A DNA stretch of 64,000 nt from Oryctolagus cuniculus (GCF_964237555.1 NC_091437.1:68753168-68817167), one strand, 5' to 3'; positions 35,634-47,414 are shown, counted from the stretch's first letter. Program-made: numbers and translations. The notes: generated by a model from the sequence alone, not told the origin.

Positions 35634-35691
35634 GCTCCAGTGGTTCCGGCTGGTCCGGCGGTTCTGGCGGGTCCGGCTGCTATGGCGGGTC
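35634..35691 (-). repeat. 9-bp minisatellite at the L1 5' terminus
   Basis: On the + strand six 9-mers follow in register: gctccagtg, gttccggct, ggtccggcg, gttctggcg, ggtccggct, gctatggcg, then ggtc. The array ends exactly where the TSD begins (35692). The + strand L1 at 4785 has about 240 bp of different, unrepeated sequence at this place. Confidence 0.85.
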
Positions 35692-35722
35692 TCAAATAAA
35701 TATTTTTTTAAAAAAGCTTGTC

Positions 35723-37299
35723 TTTCATTGCTACATTTTTTCCCTAAATGTTTCTTTCTTTTTAATGTTATTATGAGTTAAAGTGCTTTCCTAATTTCAC
35801 TTTCATGTTACTCATTTTTAGTATATGTAAACACAATAGAATTATGTATGTTGTTCTATCTTATGGCCATGCTTTCATATTTTGTTCTTAAACTCACTTA
35901 TTTGTTCTAGTGAATTCATTATAGATTTTCAGGTATGTTTATGTTATCTGAAATAAAAGACAGTTCTTTTACAAACTGTTGTATTTTATTTCTTTTTCTT
36001 ACATAATTTCTTTGGTTGATACCCTCAATTCAATCTTGAGGGGAGTGGTAAAGATGAAAATTGTTTTTTTCTCAGAATTCAAGATAAAGCACTCGGTCTC
36101 TCATCATCAATTCTGGTATTAGCTGTAGATTTATCACAGGTGCTCTTTAGCAGTTATCAGAAGTTCTATTTCTAGTTTGCTTGCAGTTTTATACTAAATA
36201 TATGCTATATTTGTCACAACCTTTCCTGTGTCTTTTGAAGTCCTTATTTTATTAATACTGTGTATTTAGTTAATTGATTTTTGGATGTGAACTCCAAATT
36301 ATGCTTGTAAAATATTTGCCCTTGGCCATGTTGTTGGGGTTGGTAGTGTTTTTCGAGGAATTCTGTGCCTACACTTATCCCGGATTCCGTTCAATTACTC
36401 TTCACAGAGTATGCTTTTGTCTGGCTTTTGTTTGCTTTTGGCCCATAGTGATTTGGGGAGTGTTCCCTTTGCATCTGTGTTCTGGAAGGATTTGTACACC
36501 CTTGGCATCCTCATTAATATTTTGTACAATTCATTGGTTAAGCCAGTGCATTCTGGGCTTTCTTTGTGGGAACGGTTCTTATTTTAGTTTTTTTTTATAA
36601 AATGGAACAAACTTCATGTATTGCAAATATACAACTATAAGAGCCTAATGATATTTCCTAACCTACCCCCTCTTTTCCTCACTCCCACCTTTTCTCCTTA
36701 TTTCCTATTTTTCCTTTACTTTCACAATGACATACTTTAAATTTTCCTCATAATTACAATCTTAACTCTCCACTAAATACAGAATTCAGTAAACAGTAAG
36801 TAGAAAAATCACTGTTCCTCAAGAATATAAACAAGAGACAAACAATAATCAAATGCCAAAATGTCAATTGCTCTCATATATATTATATTCATTTAATCTC
36901 CTGTTATATTCCAGTCATGTATCCTATTTATTCTAGAGTTTCCTTTGTTAATTTTTGATAAATCAAAGAAATTTATTTATTGTTGTTTGGGATCAGAGGC
37001 TCAGAGCTCCCTGATGGCCTGGGGTAGGTCATTGCAGAGGGTCCCTTGCTCATGCTGAGGAACACACAGATCTTTTTTCAGTTCAGGGGTCAGTGTGGAT
37101 GGGGATTTTACCTACTGTGGGCTAACATTGGTCATTGATCAACTTAGAAGAGAGGAGGTGAGGTTTCCCTAATGCCAACAGGCATAATCATACCCTCTTC
37201 CTTGCTGATAACAGAGGAAATCTACCATACCCATCATGGGTGTCACCCTGGATTCTTGCCTCACACACAACACTGAACGGTTCCCTAGCCCCACTCAGC
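35723..37299. other. AT-rich DNA, possibly with an old LINE 3' end at 36590-36960
   Basis: 35723-36590 is unique. 36590-36960 starts with a T-run, followed by a C-rich/purine-poor stretch and 'aaaatcactgttcctcaaga', which resembles an antisense LINE 3' UTR, but I cannot place it firmly. 36960-37299 is GC-richer and may be the 5' part of the following L1. Confidence 0.4.
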
Positions 37300-38277
37300 A
37301 GATACCTCTAAATATGCACTGAAGGAGCTGATACCCCACTAAATCACAGAGACACAGTTCAAAGATAAAAGCCATCAGGGGAAAACCAATAATTATTTCC
37401 ATGAATACCCAAAGATATATGTATACATTTAAGAAATAAGAATAAGGAAGACTGCATGACTCCCACAAATTAACACAAAACATTTCAATATTAGAATGTG
37501 AAGATGAAGAGACTGAAGATATGCCTGAAAAGGAACTCAAAAGAAACATGATAGGATTACTCACAAACAATGGGAAGCAAATTCATGAATTAAAGTAATC
37601 CACATATGACATGGATGAAATACTTTCCCATGAGATTGAGATTTTGAAAAGAAATCAAACTGAAATATTAGAAATGAAGGATTCAGTATGTCAGATAAAA
37701 AGTACAGTGAAAAGCTTTAACAATAGACTTGGGGAGGCCAAAGAATATCCAAGCTAGAAGACAAATCATTGGAAATATCTCAGTCAGAACAAGAAATTAG
37801 AAAAAATTAAAACTATATTTGAGATTTATGAGACATTATCAAATAATCAAAAATATGGGTATTTGGAGTTCCTGAAAGTAAGGAAAGAGAGAATAGATTA
37901 GAAGGCCTATTAAGTGAAATAATAACAGAGAACTTCCCTAATTATTAGAAAGAAAGTGATAGCCAGGTATAGGAAAAACATAGAACTCCTAAAAGAAAGG
38001 ACAAGAAAAGATTTTCACCACGACATACTATAATCAATCTTTCAACAGTAAAACATAAAGAAAACAGGTTAGGAGAAAATGGAGAGACACAGTTCAATCT
38101 TAAAGAAGTTATCAGCCCAGAAACTGTACCTTGCAAAGCTCTGATTTATGAATGAAGGTGAAATGAAGACCTTTCATAACAAAAAGAAATTGAAAGAATT
38201 TGACACCACTTACCCAGCCTGACAAATTATGCTTAAGGGTGTGCTACACAGAGAGATACAGTAAAATGGTTATCCTT

Positions 38278-38622
38278 GGCCAGCGCCACGGCTCAATAGG
38301 CTAATCCTCTGCCTGTGGTGCCAGCAAACCAGGTTCTAGTCATGGTCAGGGCACTGGATTCTGTCCCGGTCGCTCCTCTTCCTGTCCAGCTCTCTGCTGT
38401 GGCCTGAGAGTGCAGTGGAGAATGGCCCAAGTCCTTGGGCCCTGCACCCGCATGGGAGACCAGGAGGAAGCACCTGGCTCCTGGCTTCAGATCAGCATGT
38501 TGCACCGGCTGCAGCAGCCATTGGGAGGTGAACCAACAGAAAAAGGAAGACCTATCTCTCTGTCTCTCTCTCTCACTGTCCACTCTGCTTGTCAAAAAAA
38601 AAAAAAAAAGAAAGAAAGAAAG
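38278..38622 (+). repeat. CSINE, CTGTCAAAAA type
   Basis: Complete C repeat with tail A16 plus (GAAA)n. The TSD atggttatcctt is at 38266-38277 and 38623-38634. Confidence 0.95.
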
Positions 38623-39025
38623 ATGGTTATCCTTATGAAAGACTGTGAAGGCAGAAAATCTCCCAGTAAAGGTATGAAGGAAATCCAAAGCAAACAATAG
38701 GAGTGTTTATGGGAAAATGGCAAGGCCAAGTCATTACTTATAAACAGTAACCTTGAATGCAAATGGCCTAAATTCTCTAATTAATATAGACTGAATGAAT
38801 GGATTAAAAAACAAGACCCATCTCTCTGCTGCCTACAAGAAATACACTTCACCAACAAAAAATACACATGCACTGAAAGTGAAAGGATATAAAAAATATT
38901 CCATGCTAATGGAAAGCAAACAAAAGCAGGTGTGGCCATCCTAAAACCAGACAACATAGACTTTGATGCAAAAACTATTAAAAGAGACAAAGAATAGCAT
39001 TACGTAATCTTTAAGAATTCAATGC

Positions 39026-39659
39026 GGATCCGGCTGAAATGCCCATGAGAGTATTTCAGGCATGGAAAGCCAAGACACTCTGGGGGGGGGGAACCTAAAT
39101 GAAAGATCTCCGTGAGTGAGATCCCAGTGGAAAGAATGGGTCATCAAAGAAGGAGGTACCTTTCTCTGAAGGGAGGAGAGAACTTCCACTTTGACCATGG
39201 CCTTGTGTAAATATGATCAGAGTCAGTGAACTCAGGGGGCTTCCATAGCCTTGGCAACTCATGACAAGGGCCTAGGGTGATTACTGATGCCATAAACAAG
39301 AGTGTCAATTTGTTAAGTCAACAACAGGAGTCACTGTGCACTTACTCCTCATGTAGGATCTTTGTCCTTAATGTGCTGTACATTGAGATTTAATACTATA
39401 ACTAGTACTCAAACAGTATTTTTCACTTTATGTTTCTGTGTGGCAGCAAACTGTTGAAATCTGTACTTAATGTATGCTAAACTGATCTTCTGTATATAAA
39501 GAGAATCGAAAATGAATCTTGATGTGAATGGAAGGGGAGAGGGATGGATAAGGGGAGGGTTGCGCGTTAGAGGGACGTTATGGGGGGAAGCCATTGTAAT
39601 CCATAAGCTGTACTTTGGAAATTTATATTCATTAAATAAAAGTTAAAAAAAATAAAAAA
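39026..39659 (+). mobile_element. Young L1 3' end, 5'-truncated
   Basis: Only the distal 3' UTR is present: starts at GGATCCGGCTGAAATGCCC and includes a G-run near 39080-39091, the CTTCCACTTTGACCATGG block and the terminal GGAAATTTATATTCATT motif with A-rich tail. The 13-bp TSD aagaattcaatgc is at 39013-39025 and 39660-39672. It lacks the extra module seen in three sister copies. Confidence 0.93.
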
Positions 39660-40042
39660 AAGAATTCAATGCAACAAGAAGATGAAACTATGATAAATGT
39701 ACATGCATCCAATGCCAGGGTGCCTGGCTATCCAAAACAGATGTTAATTGATATAAAGGGACAGATAGGCTCCAATACAAAAGTAATGGGGGACTTCAAC
39801 ATCCCACTTTCATCATTAGACATATCAACTAGAGAGAAAATCAACAAAGAAGCAGTAGAGCTTATCTATGCTATTGACAAAATGGACTTAACTGATATCT
39901 ACACGAGATTTTATCCCACAGTTGAGGAATACACAGTGTTTGCATCAGTGCATGGAACTTTCTCTAGGCGAGGCTGTATGCTAGGCCATAAAGCAAGTCT
40001 CAGCAAATTAAAAAAAATTGAAATGATATCATGTATCTTTTT

Positions 40043-40131
40043 TTAAATTTTTTTTGACAGGTAGAGTGGACAGTGAGAGAGAAACAGAGAGAAAGGTCTT
40101 CTTTGCCGTTGGTTCACCCTCCAATGGCCGC
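40043..40131 (-). repeat. 5'-truncated CSINE
   Basis: Only the 3' part of a C repeat in antisense (TTTTTTGACAGGTAGAGTGGACAGTGAG … CCTCCAATGGCCGCC). A short repeat GTATCTTT flanks it in the old L1 (about 40034 and 40132). Confidence 0.85.
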
Positions 40132-41304
40132 CGTATCTTTTATGACATTAACAACTTAAGAATTTAGAGATATGAAAACAAAACATGGAGACTGAACAAC
40201 ATGCTCCTGAAGGGAGATTGGGTCAAAACAAATAAAAAGTGAAACTAAAATTTATTAGAAATGAAGATGACAAGAGACATATAAAAACTCCTTGGATATA
40301 ACAAAAGGGAAGATTTTAGCAATGAATGGCTCCATCAATAAATTGTAAAGGCATCAAGTAAATGAGCTATCAATACATCTTAAGGGCCTAGAAAAACAAG
40401 AACAAACCCAACCCAAAACAGTAGGAGGAAAGAAATAACTAAAATTAACGAAAAAATTCAAAACCAAAAAATACAAAGGATCAGTGAAGTAAAGAACTTG
40501 TTTTTGATATAATAAACAAAATTGATACACTATTGGTGAAACTAAGAGGGAGAAAACTCCAATTAATAAAATCAGATTGAAAAAGATGTAACAATGGTTA
40601 TCACAGAAATAAAATGAGTCACCATGAATTGCTACAACAGCTGTATACCAACAAATTGTAAAATCTAGAAGAAAAGGCTAGATTCCCGGACACATACAAT
40701 CAACCAAAATTGATTCATGAAGACATAGAAAATATAAAAAGGTCAATAAACAAGATGGAGATTGAGTTTGTAATAAAGACTCTCCAAAAGAAAAGCTCAG
40801 GACTGGATGACTTCACTGTTGAATTCTACCAGTCTTTCAAAGAAGAACTAACCCAATTCCTGTACGCAGAGATAGTTTTACATACACAAATCAATAAATG
40901 TGATACATTACATTAACCAACTGAAGAATAAAACCACATCTCAATAGATGTGGAGTTTTGATGAAATACAATATCCTTTCATGATTAAAAAAACTTTAAA
41001 CAAATTGAGAATAGAAAGAAGATTCTTAAAAAAAATCAAGGCAATTTATGACACATCAACAGCCAGAGTCATATTGTATGGGTAAAGTGGGAAATATTTT
41101 TAATATGATCTGGAACCAGGCAAAGATGCCCACTTTCAAGACTGTTATACAATACAGTCTGGAAGTTTTAGCCACAGCCATTATACAAGGAAAAGAAATC
41201 AAAGGTACATAAATTGTATATGAGGAACTTAAAATACCCCTGATGGCAGATGACATACTCCTATAGATAGGGGAAACAAAAGATTCCACCAAGAGACTAT
41301 TGGA

Positions 41305-41652
41305 GGGCTGGTGCCGCGGCTCACGAGGCTAATCCTCTGCCTTGCGGCACCGGCAAACCAGGTTCTAGTCCTGGTCGGGGTGCTGGATTCTGTCCCAGTT
41401 GCCCCTCTTTCAGGCCAGCTCTCTGCTGTGGCCAGGGAGTGCAGTGGAGGATGGCCCAAGTACTTGGGCCCTGCACCCCATGGGAGATCAGGAGAAGTAC
41501 CTGGCTCCTGCCATCGGATCAGCGCGGTGCACTGGCTGCAGTGCGCTGGCCGCGGCGGCCAATAGAGGGTGAACCAACGGCAAAGGAAGACCTTTCTCTC
41601 TGTCTCTCTCTCTCACTGTCCACTCTGCCTGTCAAAAAAAAAAAAAAAAAAG
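41305..41652 (+). repeat. CSINE, CTGTCAAAAA type
   Basis: Complete copy with an A18 tail. The TSD agagactattgga is at 41292-41304 and 41653-41665 in the old L1. CpG-rich head and body suggest it is young. Confidence 0.95.
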
Positions 41653-42220
41653 AGAGACTATTGGAAACCATAAGAGAGTTTGGTAAAGTTGTAGGATATA
41701 AAATTAACACACTAAAATCTTGAGCCTTTTTATAAACAGACAACACTAAGGATGAAAAAGAACTTGTAATATCATTCCCATTCACAATAGCTAAAAAAAA
41801 ACCTTTCAATAAATTTAACCAAGGAGGTGAAAGGACTCTACAATGAAAATTATAAAACATTAATGAAAGAACTATAAAGAAGACACAAAAAATGGAAAAA
41901 ATTTCCATGTTTGTGGATTGAAAGAATTAATATCATCAAAATGTCTACACTACCCAAAGGAAGTTACAAATTCAATGCAATCCCAATCAAAAGAGCAACA
42001 ACATTCTTCTCAGAGCTAGAAAAAATGAGCCTAAAATTCATATGTATACACAAGAGACTGCAATTATTAGCAAAAGCAATCTTAAACAACAAAAGCAAAG
42101 CCAGAAGCATTAACATACCAGATTTCAAGATATACTACATGGCAGTTATGATCAAAGCAACCTGGTACTGACATAAAAGCAGACATGTAGACCAATGGAA
42201 CAGAATTGAAATTCAGAAAT

Positions 42221-42538
42221 TGGAGCCAGCTCTGTGGCTCACTTGGTTAATCCTCTTCCTGTGGTGCCAGCAACCCATATGAGCATTGGGTTCTAGTTCC
42301 GGTTGCTCCTCTTCCAGTCCAGCTCTCTGCTGTGGCCCAGGAGGGCAGTGGAGAATGGCCCAAGTGATTGGGCCCCTGCACGCGCGTGGGAGACCAGGAG
42401 GAAGCACCTGGCTCCTGGCTTCTGATCAGTGCAGCACTGGCCGTGGTAGCCATTTGGGGTGTGAACCAACGGAAGGAAGACCTTTCTTTCTGTCTCTCTC
42501 TGTCTGTAACTCTGTTAAATAAATAAAAAATAAAAAAA
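42221..42538 (+). repeat. CSINE
   Basis: Complete copy ending CTGTTAAATAAATAAAAAATAAAAAAA. The TSD gaaattcagaaat is at 42208-42220 and 42539-42551. Confidence 0.94.
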
Positions 42539-43009
42539 GAAATTCAGAAATCAATGAAACCTTGTCCTTTGTAGCACAATATATGCAACTAGAAACCATT
42601 ATACTTGGTGAAATAAGTCAATCCCCAAAAGACAAATAACCATATTCTTCCCCTGATCTGTGGTGGCTAACATTACCAAAAAATGTAATTGTATGTGAGT
42701 TTAATTAATATTTTGAGATTTGATGATTGTTTACAGCCTTTGTCTTTACTATTGAGGATCAGTGTTTTTTCTTCTATTTGTTGAATTCTTTACATACTGT
42801 AAAGTTAATCTTATGAATATAAAATAGACTAAAAGTAGATCATTGTAAAGATTAAAGGAAAGAGTGAGAAAGGAAAGGACAGAGAGGGTGGGAGTGTGGG
42901 CTGGAGGGAGCACATAGTGAGAAGTATTACTATGATCTTAAATCAGTATATATGAAATATATGAAATATGTTCACCTTAAAAACATTAAAAAACAAAAAA
43001 AAGAATGGA

Positions 43010-43175
43010 TCCTTTCTACCTATATGGAAGACATGCATTGATTTCCTGGCTACTGGCTTTTGTCCCAGCCCAGCCTTAGCCATTGTGCACCATTGGGTTT
43101 GGATCAGCAAGTAATAGTGCTTTCTCTCTCTCTCACCTCCTCTCTCTCTCCTTCTCAAATAAATACACACATAAA
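43010..43175 (+). repeat. Old CSINE, 3' half
   Basis: Contains 'ttggatcagcaagtaatagt', a CT-rich stretch and a TTCTCAAATAAATA tail. The 5' half is missing or unrecognisable. Confidence 0.7.
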
Positions 43176-43194
43176 AGAGCTAGTAAGAAGGGTG

Positions 43195-43465
43195 AATATT
43201 TGATGTAGAGTTTAAGACACTGTTGGAACTCCTACATAACATATCAGAGTGCCTGTTTTCAAATCTCAGCTAGGTTCCCAATTCCACCTTCTTGCTAATG
43301 CAAATGCTGGGAGTCAACAAGTGATGACTCAAGTATTTGAGTCCTTGCTACTCTTCTAGGACACTTAGATTGGGCTTCTGGTTCCTTCCTTCAGTCTGAA
43401 ACAACCCGGCACTTTTCAGGCATTTGGGATGTAAAGCAATGTATGATAGATCTGTATATATATCA
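43195..43465 (+). repeat. Old CSINE
   Basis: Degenerate C repeat: 'tgcctgttttcaaatctcag', 'caattccaccttcttgctaa', 'gatgactcaagtatttgagt', 'ggcatttgggatgtaaagca'. Followed by an imperfect ATAT/ATCT-rich stretch to 43500. Confidence 0.75.
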
Positions 43466-43751
43466 GCTATCATCCATCATATATATCTACCATCTATCTT
43501 AATATATTTTAAAAAGAAATAATAAGAAAAAATCCCAATACCCCTCAATTGATCTAAAAATTCTATGCAAATCCTTCAGTTATAAACTATATTTTTATAG
43601 AGACTGATACTATTGCCCTGAAATTCATGTGGAAAATCAAAGGAAACAATACTAAAAGTGTTGTTGAAAATGAATAACAAAATTTGATTATTTGCACTTT
43701 CCAACAGCAACTCTAATTATGAAGTTCCATTATTCAAGAGAGTGTGTTATT

Positions 43752-44397
43752 CCACTTTGACTATGACCGTGTCTAAACAAGATAAGAGTCGGAGAACTCA
43801 AGGGGCTTCCATAGCCTTGGAAACTCATAACTGGTGCATAGGGAGATTACTGATGCCATAAACAGGAGTGTCAATTTGTAAAGTCAACAACAGGAGTCAC
43901 TGTGCACTTACTGCTCATGTAGGATCTCTGTCCTTAACGTGCTGTACACTGAGGCTTAATGCTATAACGAGTACTCAAACAGTATATTTCACTTTGTGTT
44001 TCTATGGGGGTGCAAACGATTGAAATCTTTACTTAATGTACACTAAACTGATCTTCTGTAAAAAAAAAAAGAAATTATCAATTCCCAACTTGACTCTCAC
44101 TGGGATTAAACATGACAATAGGTCTGATCTGATTTCATCATCACTTAAAAAAAATCATCTATTATTTTTCACTTTATGTTTCTGTGTGGGAGCAAACTGT
44201 TGAAATCCTTACTTAATGTATACTAAGCTGATCTTCTGTATATTAAGATAATCGAAAATGAATCTTGATGTGAATGGAAGGGGAGAGGGAGTGGGAAAGG
44301 GGAGGGTTGTGGGTGGGAGGGACGGTATGGGGGGGGAAGCCATTGTAACACATGAGTCGTACTTTGGAAATTTATATTCATTAAATAAAAGATAAAA
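43752..44397 (+). mobile_element. L1 3' end with extra internal module
   Basis: Starts at the CCACTTTGACTATGACC block. At about 44060-44165 the 3' UTR is interrupted by an A-run and the module TATCAATTCCCAACTTGACT … AATAGGTCTGATCTGATTTC, after which about 70 bp of 3' UTR (TTTCACTTTATGTTTCTG … ACTGATCTTCTGTA) are repeated. The 16-bp TSD aagagagtgtgttatt is at 43736-43751 and 44398-44413. Confidence 0.92.
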
Positions 44398-45170
44398 AAG
44401 AGAGTGTGTTATTAACATAATTTGAGATTCATGTAAACTAACAGATTTGAAGGACCAGTCATAAGAATTTTAATTTATGTTAATGATACTTTTGATGAAG
44501 GTGTTTAAAATTTCTTAGAGGAAAAAACTGTCTTTTTGACAAATGGTGCCAGGAACACTGAATGTCTATTAGAATCTGGAGGAATTTGGGTGCCTGACTA
44601 CAAATAGTAGTCCCAGTGGATCTCTGATCTAAAGGTAGGAAAAAAAGCTTTAAGTTTCTTAAACATATATTGTAGTAAATTTTTTGACCACGTGTTATGT
44701 AATGATTTTTAGATATTACATGAAAAATATAATAAAGACAAAAATGATTTATTGTAGTCTCTCAATGATAGCTTCAGTGATAGTCTCAATGTAGTCTCAG
44801 TGATAATAAGGGTTTTTTCTTCAAACAACACCATAAAGAATATGAAAATACAAGTCACTGGGAGAAGATATCTCAATTTATATAACTGATGAGAACTAGA
44901 AGTAATTGAATATAGAAAACTCTTACCAGTCAGTAATAAAAAGACAATTGATTTATTTGAGTAAATGTGGTAGAAATTCAGGATATCATGGATCTCTAGG
45001 CAGCTGGGGAAGGGGCAGGAGAACAAAAAGAAACTTTAAAACAATATAAAAGTGAAAAGAATTTCTACAAAGAAGGTACAAAACTGTAATTAAACATGAA
45101 AATACACTCAATATCATTAGTCATTAGAGAAATGCAAATAAAAATCTCAGTGAGATAAAATTAAAACTCA

Positions 45171-46141
45171 AATTGTACATCTGTTCCCTCTCTTATTTGG
45201 GACATGCTCAATCGGACTTTCCCCAAATGGTGGAGTTAGAAACGTGCCAGGGGATTCCAATACAATCCCATCAATATTGCATGTACCAATGCCATCTCAC
45301 TAGTCCAAGTGATCAATTTCAGTTCACAATAGATCACACTGATAGGTCTAAGAGTCAAAGGGATCACATAAACAAGACTAGTGTCTGAAAATACTAACTG
45401 ATAGAATGAAAAAGGGAGAGAACGATCCAACATGGGAAGCAGGATACACAGCAGACTCAAAGAATGGCAGATGTCCTAAATAGCACTCTGGCCTCAGAAT
45501 CAGCCCTTAAGGCATTCAGATCTGGCTGAAGAGCCCATGAGAGTATTTTAGGCATGGAAAGCCAAGACACTCTGGCAAAAAAAGAGAGGACCTAAATGGA
45601 AGATCTCTGCAAGTGAGATCCCAGTAGAAAGAACGGGCCATCAAAGAAGGAGGTACCTTTCTCTGAATGGAGGAGAGAACTTCCACTTTGACTATGACCT
45701 TGTCGGAATAAGATTGAAGTCAGCGAGCTCAAGAGGCTTCCATAGCCTTGGAAACTCATGACTAGAGCCTAGGGAGATTTCTGACACCATTAACAAGAGT
45801 GTCAAATTGTTAAGTCAACAACAGGAGTCACTGTGTACTTACTCCTCATGTGGGATCTGTCCTTAATGTATTGTCCAATGTGAATTAATGCTATAACTAG
45901 TACTGAAACTATTTTACACTTTATGTTCCGTGTGGGTGCAAACTGTTGAAATCTTTGCTTAATATATACTTAATTGCTCTTCTGTATAAAAAAATTGATG
46001 TGAATGGAATGGGAGAGGGAGAGGGAGATGGGAGGGGTGCCAGTGGGAGGGAAGCTATGGGGGGAAAAGCCATTGTAATCCATAAACTGTACTTTGGAAA
46101 TAATATTTACTAAATAAAAGATTAAAAAAAAACAAAAATAT
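45171..46141 (+). mobile_element. L1 3' end with a 28-bp terminal inversion
   Basis: The 16-bp TSD ataaaattaaaactca is at 45155-45170 and 46142-46157. The first about 28 bp (45171-45198) are 3' UTR in antisense, abutting sense 3' UTR from TTGGGACATGCTCAATCGG onward. This is a very short twin-priming inversion. The tail is A-rich. Confidence 0.9.
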
Positions 46142-46310
46142 ATAAAATTAAAACTCACTAGAATGAGTGTAATTGAGAGACAGTAACAACAGTTGGCAAA
46201 ATGTAAAGAGTAAGGATTATTCATATACTGCATGTGGGAGTGCAAGACAGAAGAGTCACTTTGAAAAACAACTTGATTCTTTACAACACCAAACCCTATC
46301 ACTGCAAGAC

Positions 46311-46790
46311 CTGGGCTGTTGCTCCCCGTCTTCGTGGAGGAACGACACAGGACCCTGCATTGTTCTTTTGTCTGCTCGGCCCTCCCCGGGTTTGCTGCTG
46401 GTTCTTCCCAGGTTGGCTACCGTCCCTTCCACCTCCGTGGAAGGGCGGTTCCCCCTAGCCACTTTCCCCACTTCCGCGGGGGAGCAGCACACCGCTGGCC
46501 GGCTCTCTCGGGGGCTGCACAGGTGTTCCTTCAGATAGATGTTCCTGGTGCATGTTGTCTCTCTCCTCCTTTATAGTCCTCTTCCACCAATCCCAACTCG
46601 GCTGCCCACACGCCGAGTACGCTGCTCTCCTCCAATCAGGAGCAGGTCCTACAGTTTATTGGTTGAACTGGAGGCAGCTGAGTAGAAGCTGTTACTCCCT
46701 TCTCAGCGCCATATTGTGGGAGAGCAGATGCATAGAATAAGTCTTAATTCCAGTAACTTAGTCTAGTCTGAGTTGCTCCCCACACTGGGC
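46311..46790 (+). mobile_element. Solo LTR of the family at 18847-21469
   Basis: The LTR is 46317-46784 (468 bp), beginning TGTTGCTCCC and ending GCTCCCCACA, flanked by the 6-bp TSD CTGGGC (46311-46316 and 46785-46790). It aligns with the full element's LTR from its second start (18921) onward and lacks the leading 74 bp. An 11-bp deletion lies near 46540. Solo LTRs arise by recombination between the two LTRs of a complete copy. It sits inside an old L1. Confidence 0.93.
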
Positions 46791-47414
46791 ATTCCACTCT
46801 CAGGTATGTGTGAAAAGAAATTAAAGCCTATAGCTACACAAAAGTCCATATATGAATATTCATAACAGCAATATTATAATAATCCAAAGTGCATACTATA
46901 CAATATTTATCAAATAATTTTAAATGGTTGTATGCACACAATATACAATACAATTCACTCACAAATGGTGTGAAGCCTGGATGAAGTCACAACAGGAAAT
47001 GTGAGAAATCAGACCCAAAAAATCACAGAATTTATGACTCCACCTAGAAATATCATTAGTTTGCATTAGAAAAAGGCTAATGCATAGATACAGAAGACGA
47101 CCAGGGATTGTATAGGACTGGAGAAGTCAAGAGGCATCAGTGCAAACAAGGGGAATTTCTCTCCAGAGCATAGGAATGCTCCAATGAGTTTATAGTGATG
47201 GCTGCATGGCTTTGTGATATACTAACAAGCTTATTTATGTTATATCTCAATAAAGCATTTTGAAAACACACACTGCCCCAAATAGTACTATTTATGACTT
47301 TGAGGATTCAAGTCACATAATCTGAGAGTCAAAATTACTTCTAATCCATTTCAATGATGTTGAAGGAAAAAGAAGATGCAAAGATATAGGTGAATCATGA
47401 AAATGTTTGTAGTG

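Larger units (their letters stand above)
26498..35691 (-). mobile_element. Near full-length L1 on the - strand with nested L1 inserts
   Basis: A perfect 21-bp direct repeat (26477-26497 and 35692-35712) bounds the complex. Reading the - strand from 35691: 5' UTR with a 9-bp minisatellite at its very start, (GA)n (35168-35214 on the + strand as TC), ORF1 (34994 to about 33957), ORF2 (33885-28824), then 3' UTR. Two further L1 3' ends interrupt it: 30024-31204, with a clear TSD, and 27382-28666, without a clear TSD and with about 100 bp of the host L1 missing. The outermost 3' UTR part is 26498-27381. The host L1 adds up to about 6.7 kb. Confidence 0.85.
26167..35722 (+). repeat. CSINE whose tail was split by an L1 complex
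   Basis: The SINE body is at 26167-26497 and ends in the tail sequence TTCAAATAAATATTTTTTTAAA. The same tail reappears at 35692 on the far side of the L1 complex, followed by CTTGTC, which matches the bases just before the SINE head (AAAAACTTGTC at 26156-26166 versus AAAAAGCTTGTC at 35711-35722). So the SINE has its own TSD, now about 9.5 kb apart, and the L1 complex is a later insertion in its tail. Confidence 0.85.
37300..42985 (+). mobile_element. Old L1, ORF1 to 3' end, with six later inserts
   Basis: ORF1 remnants start near 37495 (EDEETEDMPEKELKRNMIGL) and reach 38277. ORF2 remnants follow at 38635-39025, 39673-40036, 40132-41304, 41666-42220 and 42552-42660. The 3' end (G/A-rich tract, ATTAAAAAAC) is at 42660-42985. 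Endonuclease, reverse transcriptase and C-terminal parts are in order but full of stops. The longest open pieces are 125 codons (39669-40046) and 86 codons (41911-42171). Inserts are CSINEs at 38278, 40043, 41305 and 42221, an L1 3' end at 39026, and possibly a SINE scrap at the tail. Confidence 0.82.
43540..47275 (+). mobile_element. Old L1 pieces, interrupted by two L1 ends and a solo LTR
   Basis: Degenerate ORF2 C-terminal and 3' UTR sequence at 43540-43735, 44414-45154, 46158-46310 and 46791-47275. The last piece includes 'ttccactctcaggtatgtgt' and a 3' end near CTCAATAAAGCATTTTGAAAA. Apart from the inserts the order is that of an ancient L1. The pieces at 44460-44900 are poorly matched and some may be unique DNA. 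Confidence 0.65.

Noticed and set aside
36274..36600. 108-codon hydrophobic frame resembling a membrane protein
   Set aside because: T-rich DNA gives Phe/Leu/Cys-rich frames; no family signature.
43100..43150. Possible microsatellite-based regulatory element
   Set aside because: It is the CT-rich tail of an old CSINE.
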